Source: Acinetobacter baumannii (lineage in GTDB: Bacteria > Pseudomonadota > Gammaproteobacteria > Pseudomonadales > Moraxellaceae). Taken from it: a stretch of 64,000 bases of DNA. The DNA is taken from assembly GCF_016508585.1 (NCBI RefSeq), contig NZ_JADVOP010000018.1:18011-82010 (forward strand), read 5' to 3'. The notes beneath the pieces are model-generated. The model saw only the letters and a list, made by a program, of their open reading frames with translations, was not told where the DNA came from and did not search any database. Below are positions 28,396 through 35,738 of this stretch, one piece after another; the stretch's first letter is position 1; every line of letters begins with the position of its first letter. The translations under genes were made by a program, and so were the position numbers.

Positions 28396-29829
28396 TTAAT
28401 GAATAGGTTTACCAATACTGTCTGATTCAATTTGATCAATGATAAAAATAGATTTTGGACGTAAATAACGTGGCGCCTTTTGACTGATCCAGTCTTGTAA
28501 TTGATTTGGATCCAGATATTGTCTAAGAATGATTTTAACGGCTAAACATTGACCTAGATCTACATCATCGACAGCGTACGCTTGAGCATATTCTATGCAT
28601 GAATGCTGATATAAAATATTTTCTAAATCGATTGGGTAAACATTGATCCCTCCACAAATTAACATATCATCACGTCGACCTTTTAAAAAATAATAGCCTT
28701 GCCCATCTCGTACAGCCAAATCTCCACATTCAATCCATTGATTGGGGGTAATCGACCACGCACATTTACTCCATAATGTACCAATTTGACCCTGTGCGAG
28801 ATTTTCTCCTGATGAATCGGTAATTTTAAGTGCTACACCTTGAATGGCTTTGCCAATACTGTCTGGATGTGTTTTTAAATCAGCAGGGGTTGCGAGCAGA
28901 TTAATCCCAGTTTCTGAACTTCCATATAGATTAAATATTTGAATGTGTGGGTAGTGTTGTTGAACTTGATCAACCAAATGAGCACTTAAGGGCGCACTTC
29001 CAGTAATGACAGTCTGCACTGAACTGAGCATTGAGCGAGACTGAACTAGGCGATGTAGAATTGTTGGTACCACGTTTAAACAATCAATTTGATATTGCGT
29101 AATCCATAAACAGGCAGCTTGTACATCAAAGCGATTTTGTAAGATGACGGTCTTGTTAAAGCTTAAAGCCATTAAACTTGCAGTTAAACCAGCAGCATGA
29201 CAGATCGGTGTCATGACAAAAATCCGCTGAATTTTAAAGAACTTTAATTGTCTAAGCATGAGATCTAATAAAGGCAGGCATTGCAGTGGATTTGACTGTC
29301 GTGTTGCAATTTTAGGAATACCTGTAGACCCAGAAGAACAGACACTAATTTTGTTAAAAAAATAGCATTTGAGGCGAAAATTCCGGCGTTGCTGCTGTGG
29401 TGGAATATTTGAAAAATGCTTAATTTTAAATTTTTGCAACCGTGCCAAATGCCCAATCAAATAAAACTTTTTCTGGTCTAGCAGTGTTTGAAGTTTATGT
29501 TCGATTAAATTGGGGTTAATAATTACAATATCTTTGCCTAAACGGCTTAAGGCAAATAAAGCAGCTAGGCTATCTAAATCTTGTTCTAGCATGAGCGCAA
29601 TTTGGCTTGGAAATCGACTTTGATATTCTGGTTTGATCCATTCACAGATAAGTTGATCCGTACGATGTTTTAAATCGTGAAAACTAAACTCTACGCCATC
29701 GATAATCAATGCCGTTTTATTTTTATTGATTCGGGTTTGCGCATCTAAAATACTGTATAGATGAACACCATGTCTCATGATGCTGAATAACAGGCTAAGA
29801 CACCATTTGATCATCAAGTACCATGACAT
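28396..29829 (-). CDS. AMP-dependent acyl ligase (acyl-CoA synthetase-like)
   Basis: Class I adenylate-forming enzyme, expected to activate a fatty or other carboxylic acid as acyl-AMP and then a thioester. The start at 29829 (about 477 residues) lies 1 bp after the SDR stop codon with GGACGGA upstream. Visible motifs: SSGSTGIPK (P-loop-like A3), LYGSSETG (A5), CGDLAVRDGQGYYFLKGRRDD (A7/A8, aspartate near 385), and a C-terminal SIGKPIH with the A10 lysine. The protein ends only three residues after that Lys, a short tail. A hydrophobic stretch near the N terminus suggests membrane association. Substrate unknown; the partner gene suggests a fatty acid. Confidence 0.75.
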   Translation of the reverse strand: MSWYLMIKWCLSLLFSIMRHGVHLYSILDAQTRINKNKTALIIDGVEFSFHDLKHRTDQLICEWIKPEYQSRFPSQIALMLEQDLDSLAALFALSRLGKDIVIINPNLIEHKLQTLLDQKKFYLIGHLARLQKFKIKHFSNIPPQQQRRNFRLKCYFFNKISVCSSGSTGIPKIATRQSNPLQCLPLLDLMLRQLKFFKIQRIFVMTPICHAAGLTASLMALSFNKTVILQNRFDVQAACLWITQYQIDCLNVVPTILHRLVQSRSMLSSVQTVITGSAPLSAHLVDQVQQHYPHIQIFNLYGSSETGINLLATPADLKTHPDSIGKAIQGVALKITDSSGENLAQGQIGTLWSKCAWSITPNQWIECGDLAVRDGQGYYFLKGRRDDMLICGGINVYPIDLENILYQHSCIEYAQAYAVDDVDLGQCLAVKIILRQYLDPNQLQDWISQKAPRYLRPKSIFIIDQIESDSIGKPIH

Positions 29830-29830
29830 T

Positions 29831-30679
29831 TTATTTTTTCCGTCCAAGCATATAGCAATAAAAATAATAAATCGGTGTTGAGAATAGTCCAGAAGCAATT
29901 TGTGCCAAGATGAGCCACCATGGTTGCCATTGTCGTTTATGACCCATCAGGCTATCTAAAATTGCATTCGCCGCACTTTGTACCTGCATTGCAGGCATGT
30001 GATCATAGTGTTTGGTCGGCAAAATCATTCGTGTACGTACCAGTGGCAAATAAACTAAGCAGGTATCAATCTGCTGAATTGCAAGTTCGGGTTGGATGGC
30101 CAGTATCCATTGTTGCATAGCAACTTTAGATGCTTGGTAACTTGACCAAAGTGGGGGAGCGAATAGTTTTGCATTAATAGTGGAAACAACCAGAATTTGC
30201 CCAGATTGCTGTTTTAATTCTGGCAATAATAAACGAGTCAGTTGAGCGGGATTGATGTAATTAATCGCAATACTTCGATCAATATCTTGAGCTCTATTTA
30301 AGCTCTTCCAAATGGAACGTTGAATGGATTTACCAGCATTATGAATCAGGATGTCCACCTGGATATCTTGGACTTGAAGGTGTTGAAAAATATTTTCTGC
30401 TGCATCCAGTTGATATAAGTCAGTAACTATGATTTTAACCTGACATTGATTCAGTTCTAATTCATTTTTGAGCTGTAAAAGTTTGTCGGTACTTCGCGCA
30501 ACTAAAACCAAGGTGCATTCAGTATGTGATAAACGTTTTGCACATGCTTCACCAATTCCAAAACTGGCACCCGTAATCAATATCGTCTTTTTTTGAAAAT
30601 GTTGATCTATTTTTGATTGAGTAATTCTTGGACCCTGAAAAAATAAAAACTCAGCCAATTCTGTGATTTTTGTCTGCAT
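29831..30679 (-). CDS. SDR-family oxidoreductase resembling fatty acyl-CoA reductase Acr1
   Basis: 282 residues of the short-chain dehydrogenase family. TGASFGIG (about 36-43) binds NAD(P)H, NAG is at about 113-115, the catalytic Ser is in VVSTINA and YQASK gives Tyr and Lys. The segments NAGKSIQRSIWKSLNR and YLPLVRTRMILPTKHYDH resemble Acinetobacter Acr1, which reduces acyl-CoA to fatty aldehyde. A C-terminal hydrophobic helix (about 257-278) could anchor it in the membrane. Same operon as the acyl ligase (1-bp gap). The reductase role is inferred from similarity remembered, not computed. Confidence 0.65.
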   Translation of the reverse strand: MQTKITELAEFLFFQGPRITQSKIDQHFQKKTILITGASFGIGEACAKRLSHTECTLVLVARSTDKLLQLKNELELNQCQVKIIVTDLYQLDAAENIFQHLQVQDIQVDILIHNAGKSIQRSIWKSLNRAQDIDRSIAINYINPAQLTRLLLPELKQQSGQILVVSTINAKLFAPPLWSSYQASKVAMQQWILAIQPELAIQQIDTCLVYLPLVRTRMILPTKHYDHMPAMQVQSAANAILDSLMGHKRQWQPWWLILAQIASGLFSTPIYYFYCYMLGRKK

Positions 30680-30774
30680 AGGAATAAATGTGTTGGATGG
30701 TGAAGATTATTTTAAATCAGTTATAACTGAAATTTATTCGCTAGTAAAATTTGGCTCAATTCAATAATTTATAT

Positions 30775-30800
30775 AAAAAGCGCCTCGAAAGGCGCTTAGA
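30775..30800 (-). terminator. Terminator of recA
   Basis: AAGCGCCT / AGGCGCTT stem with a 4-nt loop, followed on the minus strand by a T-run, 35 bp after the recA stop codon. It separates recA from the SDR-ligase pair. Confidence 0.85.
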
Positions 30801-30834
30801 GAATATAAGAAAACGAGAAAAATGATAGATGAGA

Positions 30835-31881
30835 TTAAACATCTAAAAAGTCAGGCTCTTCTTCCTCTTTTTCTTCAACAGGTGCAGCGTTTGCAGTAGT
30901 CAAGAGCTTTTCACGAATCATCCGATCAAGATCTTGTGCCAGTTGTGGATTTTCTTCTAAATGGCGGATGACATTGTTTTTACCTTGACCGATTTTATCG
31001 CCTTGGTAGGAATACCATGCACCTGCTTTTTGAACCAATTCTTGGGCAACTGCGAGATCAACCAATTCACCCAGATGATTAACACCTTTACCATACATGA
31101 TTTGGAAAATCGCTTCACGGAAAGGAGGAGCCATTTTATTTTTAACAACTTTCACTTTAGTTTCAGAACCGACGATCTCATCGCCTTCTTTCACTTGACC
31201 GATACGGCGGATATCTAAACGTACTGAAGCATAGAACTTCAATGCATTACCACCTGTCGTGGTTTCAGGGCTACCAAACATAACGCCAATTTTCATACGG
31301 ATTTGGTTAATGAAAATTACCATACAGTTGGAACGCTTTGCATTACCTGTGATTTTACGCAATGCTTGGCTCATCAAACGTGCTTGTAAGCCCATATGAG
31401 AATCACCCATTTCACCTTCAATTTCGGCTTTCGGGGTCAATGCAGCAACTGAGTCGACAACAATCAAATCAATTGCACCTGAGCGCACAAGCATGTCGGC
31501 AATTTCAAGTGCCTGTTCACCATTATCTGGCTGTGAAACTAAAAGGTTATCAATATCGACACCAAGTTTACGTGCATATTGTGGATCTAAAGCATGTTCG
31601 GCATCAATAAAGGCACAAGTTCCACCTGCCTTTTGGCATTGCGCGATTGCCTGTAAAGTCATGGTGGTTTTACCAGAAGATTCAGGACCGTAGATTTCAA
31701 CAATACGTCCTTTTGGTAAGCCCCCAATTCCTAATGCAATATCAAGTGTTAAAGAGCCTGTAGAAACAGCTTCAACTGCTTGTACAGTATTATCACCTAA
31801 ACGCATCACTGTGTTTTTACCAAATTGTTTTTCAATTTGGCTGAGTGCTGCATTCAGTGCCTTGCTTTTGTTATCATCCAT
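30835..31881 (-). CDS. recA: Recombinase RecA
   Basis: Forms ATP-dependent filaments on single-stranded DNA for homologous recombination and for stimulating self-cleavage of S24-type proteins such as UmuD. 348 residues with [10 protein letters not shown] (Walker A, about 65-74), [10 protein letters not shown] (Walker B), the L2 segment [18 protein letters not shown] and an acidic C-terminal tail ([11 protein letters not shown]). No LexA-type box is obvious upstream, and no palindrome like those before umuC and umuD was seen. Confidence 0.98.
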   Translation of the reverse strand: MDDNKSKALNAALSQIEKQFGKNTVMRLGDNTVQAVEAVSTGSLTLDIALGIGGLPKGRIVEIYGPESSGKTTMTLQAIAQCQKAGGTCAFIDAEHALDPQYARKLGVDIDNLLVSQPDNGEQALEIADMLVRSGAIDLIVVDSVAALTPKAEIEGEMGDSHMGLQARLMSQALRKITGNAKRSNCMVIFINQIRMKIGVMFGSPETTTGGNALKFYASVRLDIRRIGQVKEGDEIVGSETKVKVVKNKMAPPFREAIFQIMYGKGVNHLGELVDLAVAQELVQKAGAWYSYQGDKIGQGKNNVIRHLEENPQLAQDLDRMIREKLLTTANAAPVEEKEEEEPDFLDV

Positions 31882-32003
31882 CTCGTAAACCTCAAACGAT
31901 GTAATATCACTAATATCTTAAGTGGATGTCATTAAATTTGATCTTTCGTCCACAGGAGTAATAGTGACAGAAAATGAAAAATGGTTCTATCTTTAAAAAC
32001 AGT

Positions 32004-32026
32004 AGTACGACATATTTTGTCGTACT
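32004..32026 (-). terminator. Probable terminator of the yrfG-hslR operon
   Basis: A 9-bp perfect stem (AGTACGACA / TGTCGTACT, 5-nt loop) with a T-run a few bases on, just after hslR on the minus strand. Confidence 0.65.
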
Positions 32027-32040
32027 GAACTTAAACGAAT

Positions 32041-32481
32041 TCAGTCATCATCATAGGACCACGATTGGTCAAATTGTTGATCATTTTCTTGTTTAAATTT
32101 GCTTATTTGTCGTCGATCTTTTTTACTCGGTCGATGATCAGGTCGCGCTAGATTATGCAATTTTCTTTGGGTTGAAATCAACTCTCTGCGTGCCACACTG
32201 ACTTCTGTTTCTTCATACAGTTGTTGCGCAATTGGCGCACCGCCACGAACAGCAGACAAGGCTTTGATCACCACTGTTTTTCGATCAAACCCTTGCTGTA
32301 TGGTCAATTCCATGCCCACACGGATTTCTTTAGAAACCTTTACCCGTTCATTGTTATGATGAACTTTGCCACCTTCAATTGCATCTTTGGCAATCGAGCG
32401 TGTTTTAAAGAAACGTGCAGCCCAAAGCCACTTGTCTACACGCATTGTTTCAAGTTGTTGTTTCTCAGGCTGTTTTGACAT
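32041..32481 (-). CDS. hslR: S4-domain RNA-binding heat-shock protein Hsp15
   Basis: Recycles 50S subunits that carry a stalled peptidyl-tRNA. The S4 domain is at the N terminus (MRVDKWLWAARFFKTRSIAKDAI, written in part) with a highly basic C-terminal tail. The ATG at 32481 (146 residues) has AAGG six bases before it; an ATG two codons earlier is too close to that site. It overlaps the 3' end of the HAD phosphatase gene. The pairing with a YrfG-type phosphatase is the same as in E. coli; hslO is not next to it. Confidence 0.87.
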   Translation of the reverse strand: MSKQPEKQQLETMRVDKWLWAARFFKTRSIAKDAIEGGKVHHNNERVKVSKEIRVGMELTIQQGFDRKTVVIKALSAVRGGAPIAQQLYEETEVSVARRELISTQRKLHNLARPDHRPSKKDRRQISKFKQENDQQFDQSWSYDDD

Positions 32482-33163
32482 CGACATCCTTATTTTCTAA
32501 GTTTAACTCGGTGAGTAAAGGTAAAAGCTCAGTTAAATGGTGAATTGCAGGGTATTCCAGTTCAAGTCGATGGCGCGCGGCGCGAGCACTTGATGGCTGA
32601 GTAATTGTAATCAAATGCTGTATACCAAATTTTTCAGCACCTTTGAGTACAGGCGCAGTATCGTCAATCAAACAGGCATTTTGAGCATCAAAAGGATGTT
32701 TCTGTTGAAGAATTTCCCAGAATTCAACACACTCTTTGGAGTAGCCAATTTCTTCACTACTGATCATTACTTCAAAATAAGGGCTTAAATCGATATTTTC
32801 AAGTTTAAGCTGTAAACCTGCACAATCTGCATTGGTCAGTAGCCAGCAACGATAACCTTGTGCTTTCAATTGTTTTAGGAGTTCAAAGCAACCCGGACGA
32901 GTTGCAATCTTGTCTTTATATTCACATTGTAATTTTAAAACGTCTACACCCACTTTCTCAGACCAGTATTTTGAGGAATACCAACACAGGGTATGATGGT
33001 GTTGCTGATAAAATGTACTCAGGATGCTATGACTCTGCTCTAAACTACATTGATGTGTTGCTGCGTGACGTTCAGGGAGTTTGGTGTTCCAGATGAAATC
33101 ATCAAAAGCCAAATCGAGGAGCGTACCGTCCATATCAAAAAAGATAACCGGTTTCATGATCAT
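32465..33163 (-). CDS. yrfG: HAD-family GMP/IMP nucleotidase, YrfG-like
   Basis: HAD hydrolase of subfamily IA. The catalytic FFDMDGTLLDLAFDD lies at the N terminus, motif II is LLTNAD, motif III Lys is in GYSKECVEFWE, and motif IV is LIDDTAPV. The pattern (HTLCWYSSKYWSEKVG, LDLAFDDFIW) closely follows E. coli YrfG, a GMP/IMP 5'-nucleotidase, and the adjacency to hslR supports this. The start may be ATG 33163 or 33157, the latter having better spacing from GGAAAG. It overlaps hslR by 17 bp. Confidence 0.8.
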   Translation of the reverse strand: MIMKPVIFFDMDGTLLDLAFDDFIWNTKLPERHAATHQCSLEQSHSILSTFYQQHHHTLCWYSSKYWSEKVGVDVLKLQCEYKDKIATRPGCFELLKQLKAQGYRCWLLTNADCAGLQLKLENIDLSPYFEVMISSEEIGYSKECVEFWEILQQKHPFDAQNACLIDDTAPVLKGAEKFGIQHLITITQPSSARAARHRLELEYPAIHHLTELLPLLTELNLENKDVDVKTA

Positions 33164-33357
33164 AAAACTTTCCAAGCCTTTGGAGTGTGCTTAGTATAGT
33201 AAACCGAATAAAAATTTATAAGCCTATCCATGATATTCAAAATCATATCATCCGGTTAAAGTACAATTAATTATTTAAAAGCTATTGTTTTCATGCACTC
33301 AACATCAAAAAATGGTAGGCTTAAGCACAAAAATCAGACATCCTACAGGTCGGATCA

Positions 33358-34209
33358 ATGTTTATCACTACTCAAGCACCGCAAGATGACCAAATTTCGA
33401 AATTGGTTCCTGTTTTGGTCCATGCAAGTCAAATTTTACTTGAGGAATATCAAGACTATTGTGCTGGGCAAGCATTTAATATTGATCGAAAGGATGATCA
33501 GTCTCCAGTAACCCAAGCTGATTTAAAGGTCAATGCATATCTTATTGAGCAATTGGCGCAAGTGACACCAGACATTCCTGTATTATCTGAGGAAAGTGAT
33601 TATTCAGAACGCCATAATTGGACTACGTGCTGGATGCTAGATCCTTTAGATGGAACCAAAGAATTTATACATGAGCGTGATGAATTCACCATCAATTTAA
33701 GCCTGATTCAAAATCATCAAACGATATTTTCTATTATTGCTGTACCGACAGAACAAGTCATGTATTTGGGGTACTTAACAGAACTTCCCTATAAATATTC
33801 ATTTACTCAGGGGACCTGGGAGCGTTATTGCAAATTTAAAGAAGTTGAAGAAGATGCCATCCAAGTTGGTTTAAGTCATAGCAGTAAGAATCCTAAATAT
33901 CAGCAATATATTGATTATATTGAGCAAGAGTCACCCGTCATTAAAAGGGAAGCAGGCAGCGCCTATAAATTTTGTATGATGTTGGAAGGTGAAATTGATA
34001 TTTATCCACGTTTCCACCCAACCTCAGAATGGGATACTAGCGCAGGACAAGGCTTGCTCGAAAGCATAGGTGGAGGACTGGTCAGTTTGGCAGCAGTACC
34101 GTTCACCTATAACCAGCGCCATACTGTATTGAATGAAGGTTTTATTGCATTTCGAGATGAAGAAACCAAGCAGATTGCCTTGGATGCACTTGGCAATGTT
34201 CGCTTTTAA
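33358..34209 (+). CDS. cysQ: 3'(2'),5'-bisphosphate nucleotidase
   Basis: Removes the 3'-phosphate of PAP left by sulfate assimilation; inositol monophosphatase superfamily, metal dependent. 283 residues with the metal-binding VLSEES (about 78-83), WMLDPLDGTKEFI (about 95-107) and the C-terminal SEWDTSAGQGLLESIGGG motif. The gene stands alone, with its promoter in the 180 bp upstream that it shares with the divergent yrfG. Confidence 0.9.
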   Translation: MFITTQAPQDDQISKLVPVLVHASQILLEEYQDYCAGQAFNIDRKDDQSPVTQADLKVNAYLIEQLAQVTPDIPVLSEESDYSERHNWTTCWMLDPLDGTKEFIHERDEFTINLSLIQNHQTIFSIIAVPTEQVMYLGYLTELPYKYSFTQGTWERYCKFKEVEEDAIQVGLSHSSKNPKYQQYIDYIEQESPVIKREAGSAYKFCMMLEGEIDIYPRFHPTSEWDTSAGQGLLESIGGGLVSLAAVPFTYNQRHTVLNEGFIAFRDEETKQIALDALGNVRF

Positions 34210-34297
34210 TATGATATGGATATCTATTTTATAGATGATTTAACGCTTTATGAGTTATGGTATAGTAAGCCTGTATAGAAAAGAGTTTTGAGTTGAT

Positions 34298-35026
34298 ATG
34301 GCGTTAGATTTATTGCCGAAAAGCATGCTGAAAGCGATAGATTTATTGCCAGATGCGCAGACCCCAGTGACTTTATTTACGCGCCATTCAATTCGTGAAG
34401 TTGTTAATGGACAGGGGTTGGCTGGCTATGATTTACAATTAACGACTCAGGGGCGTGACTTAGCACATGCGTGGGGTTCTTATTTGATAGATCATACCGA
34501 TCGTGTGATTCAGCATTGTATTTCAAGTCCAATTCAACGCTGTGTCGATACTGCTGCTCTGATGATTCAGGGTGCAGATGGTATTTCGTCTCATCCCAAT
34601 ACCCATCATATAGAAATTGTCGAAAAAGGTTTATTGGTTGAGCCTGGAAGCTTTGTGCTGGATATTAAGCAAGCTGCACCATACTTTCGCAAACAGGGTG
34701 CCCTGGGTTTTATCAATAGTTTTGTAAATAATGCGCTACCGGGAATGAAACATCCGATTAGGGGTGTGGTTGATGTGCTTGAACTGATTTATGAAACACA
34801 TCCTACAGTGAGTCATGGTATTAGTCTGGCTGTGAGTCATGATACGATTCTTGCTGCAATTATTGCTGTGATTTCTAAACGTACTCAAATCGATCAAAGT
34901 GATTGGCCAGAAATGATGGAAGGATTGTTTGTTTGGTTCGAAGGAGAGCGTTTTATGGACAGTCATTTAAAATGGATCTGGAGAGGCGAACGAGGCGAAT
35001 TGTTGATACGTGATTTCCAACAATAA
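34298..35026 (+). CDS. Histidine phosphatase family protein
   Basis: 242 residues of the phosphoglycerate-mutase-like superfamily. The N-terminal RHS motif is in LFTRHSIREV (about 27-36), with a second Arg in CISSPIQRCVDTA and the distal catalytic His in LAVSHDTILAA. The substrate is unknown; a small phosphorylated metabolite or a phosphoprotein is possible. It has an extra N-terminal segment before the RHS motif but no clear signal peptide. It lies after cysQ on the same strand, 88 bp apart, so it may or may not be cotranscribed. Confidence 0.75.
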   Translation: MALDLLPKSMLKAIDLLPDAQTPVTLFTRHSIREVVNGQGLAGYDLQLTTQGRDLAHAWGSYLIDHTDRVIQHCISSPIQRCVDTAALMIQGADGISSHPNTHHIEIVEKGLLVEPGSFVLDIKQAAPYFRKQGALGFINSFVNNALPGMKHPIRGVVDVLELIYETHPTVSHGISLAVSHDTILAAIIAVISKRTQIDQSDWPEMMEGLFVWFEGERFMDSHLKWIWRGERGELLIRDFQQ

Positions 35027-35738
35027 TTTGATAAAAAAGAAAATGTTATGCCTTTAAGGGGCAATTGGTGTTGATTGAGTGTGTGATACAGCTGATATAA
35101 GTAAGCCTAAAAATTAAAAATTTAACCAGGGTCAAACTACCTGACGATTCATACAAGGGATTTGATTTCAATCATTCATAGCCCATGAATTTTATGTTTT
35201 ATACAAATTTTAAAAAATTGTTCATTCATTTATCGTATTCTGTTAAATCATCGCTGGTCTTTCTATCTTCAGACAACATTGAGGTTAGCCTATTGAGCGG
35301 GGATATGTGAGCAAAAGCAAAAAACTGTTTTGTTTAAAGCACAAGAATGCGGTTACGATAAAAATGAAGTGAGCAAAGTGAGTCTTTGCCTACACAAAAC
35401 AAATTTATTCCAACTTTAAAGCTAACGTGTGGCAATGAAAACTCTATATCATTCAAAATTATTTTCATAATGTTAATTTTATTGATCAAGAAAATTATAT
35501 TTTGCGGTATGAGTTTTTTAATAGATTGGTGAACCATTCTGATCTTGATCATTGTTCCAGTCTGCATAGACCATCTTATTTTGCTGTTCTAAGATTTTTT
35601 CGTCGGTTAATGCTAAAAAAATAATGAAAATTTAATTGGTATGTTATATTTAAGTTATTGAAATTAAATATTATTTAAATTCGGTCTCAAAAAATATGGA
35701 TAGAGATAAGTCGTTATAAATATTGGGGAACTTCTGTG
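35027..35738. other. Intergenic region with possible coding remnants
   Basis: About 710 bp with no intact gene. On the minus strand a reading frame near 35521-35622 encodes a protein-like tail (…KILEQQNKMVYADWNND…) with no start, stopped by an in-frame TAA upstream. On the plus strand a frame at about 35296-35420 encodes a second protein-like tail (…VLFKAQECGYDKNEVSKVS…) with no good start. Both may be 3' ends of lost genes. The rest is AT-rich and holds the promoter of the following lipoprotein gene. Confidence 0.4.

Noticed and set aside
31882..32003. Damage-response operator before recA
   Set aside because: No palindrome like those before umuC and umuD and no LexA-type box could be found.
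33293..33511. Forward ORF overlapping the start of cysQ
   Set aside because: Different frame from cysQ, basic and unlike any family; cysQ explains the region.
35334..35567. Reverse ORF of 77 codons before the M66 gene
   Set aside because: It is out of frame with the protein-like tail in the same place, rich in Ile, Lys and Asn as expected of AT-rich noncoding DNA, and lacks a ribosome binding site.
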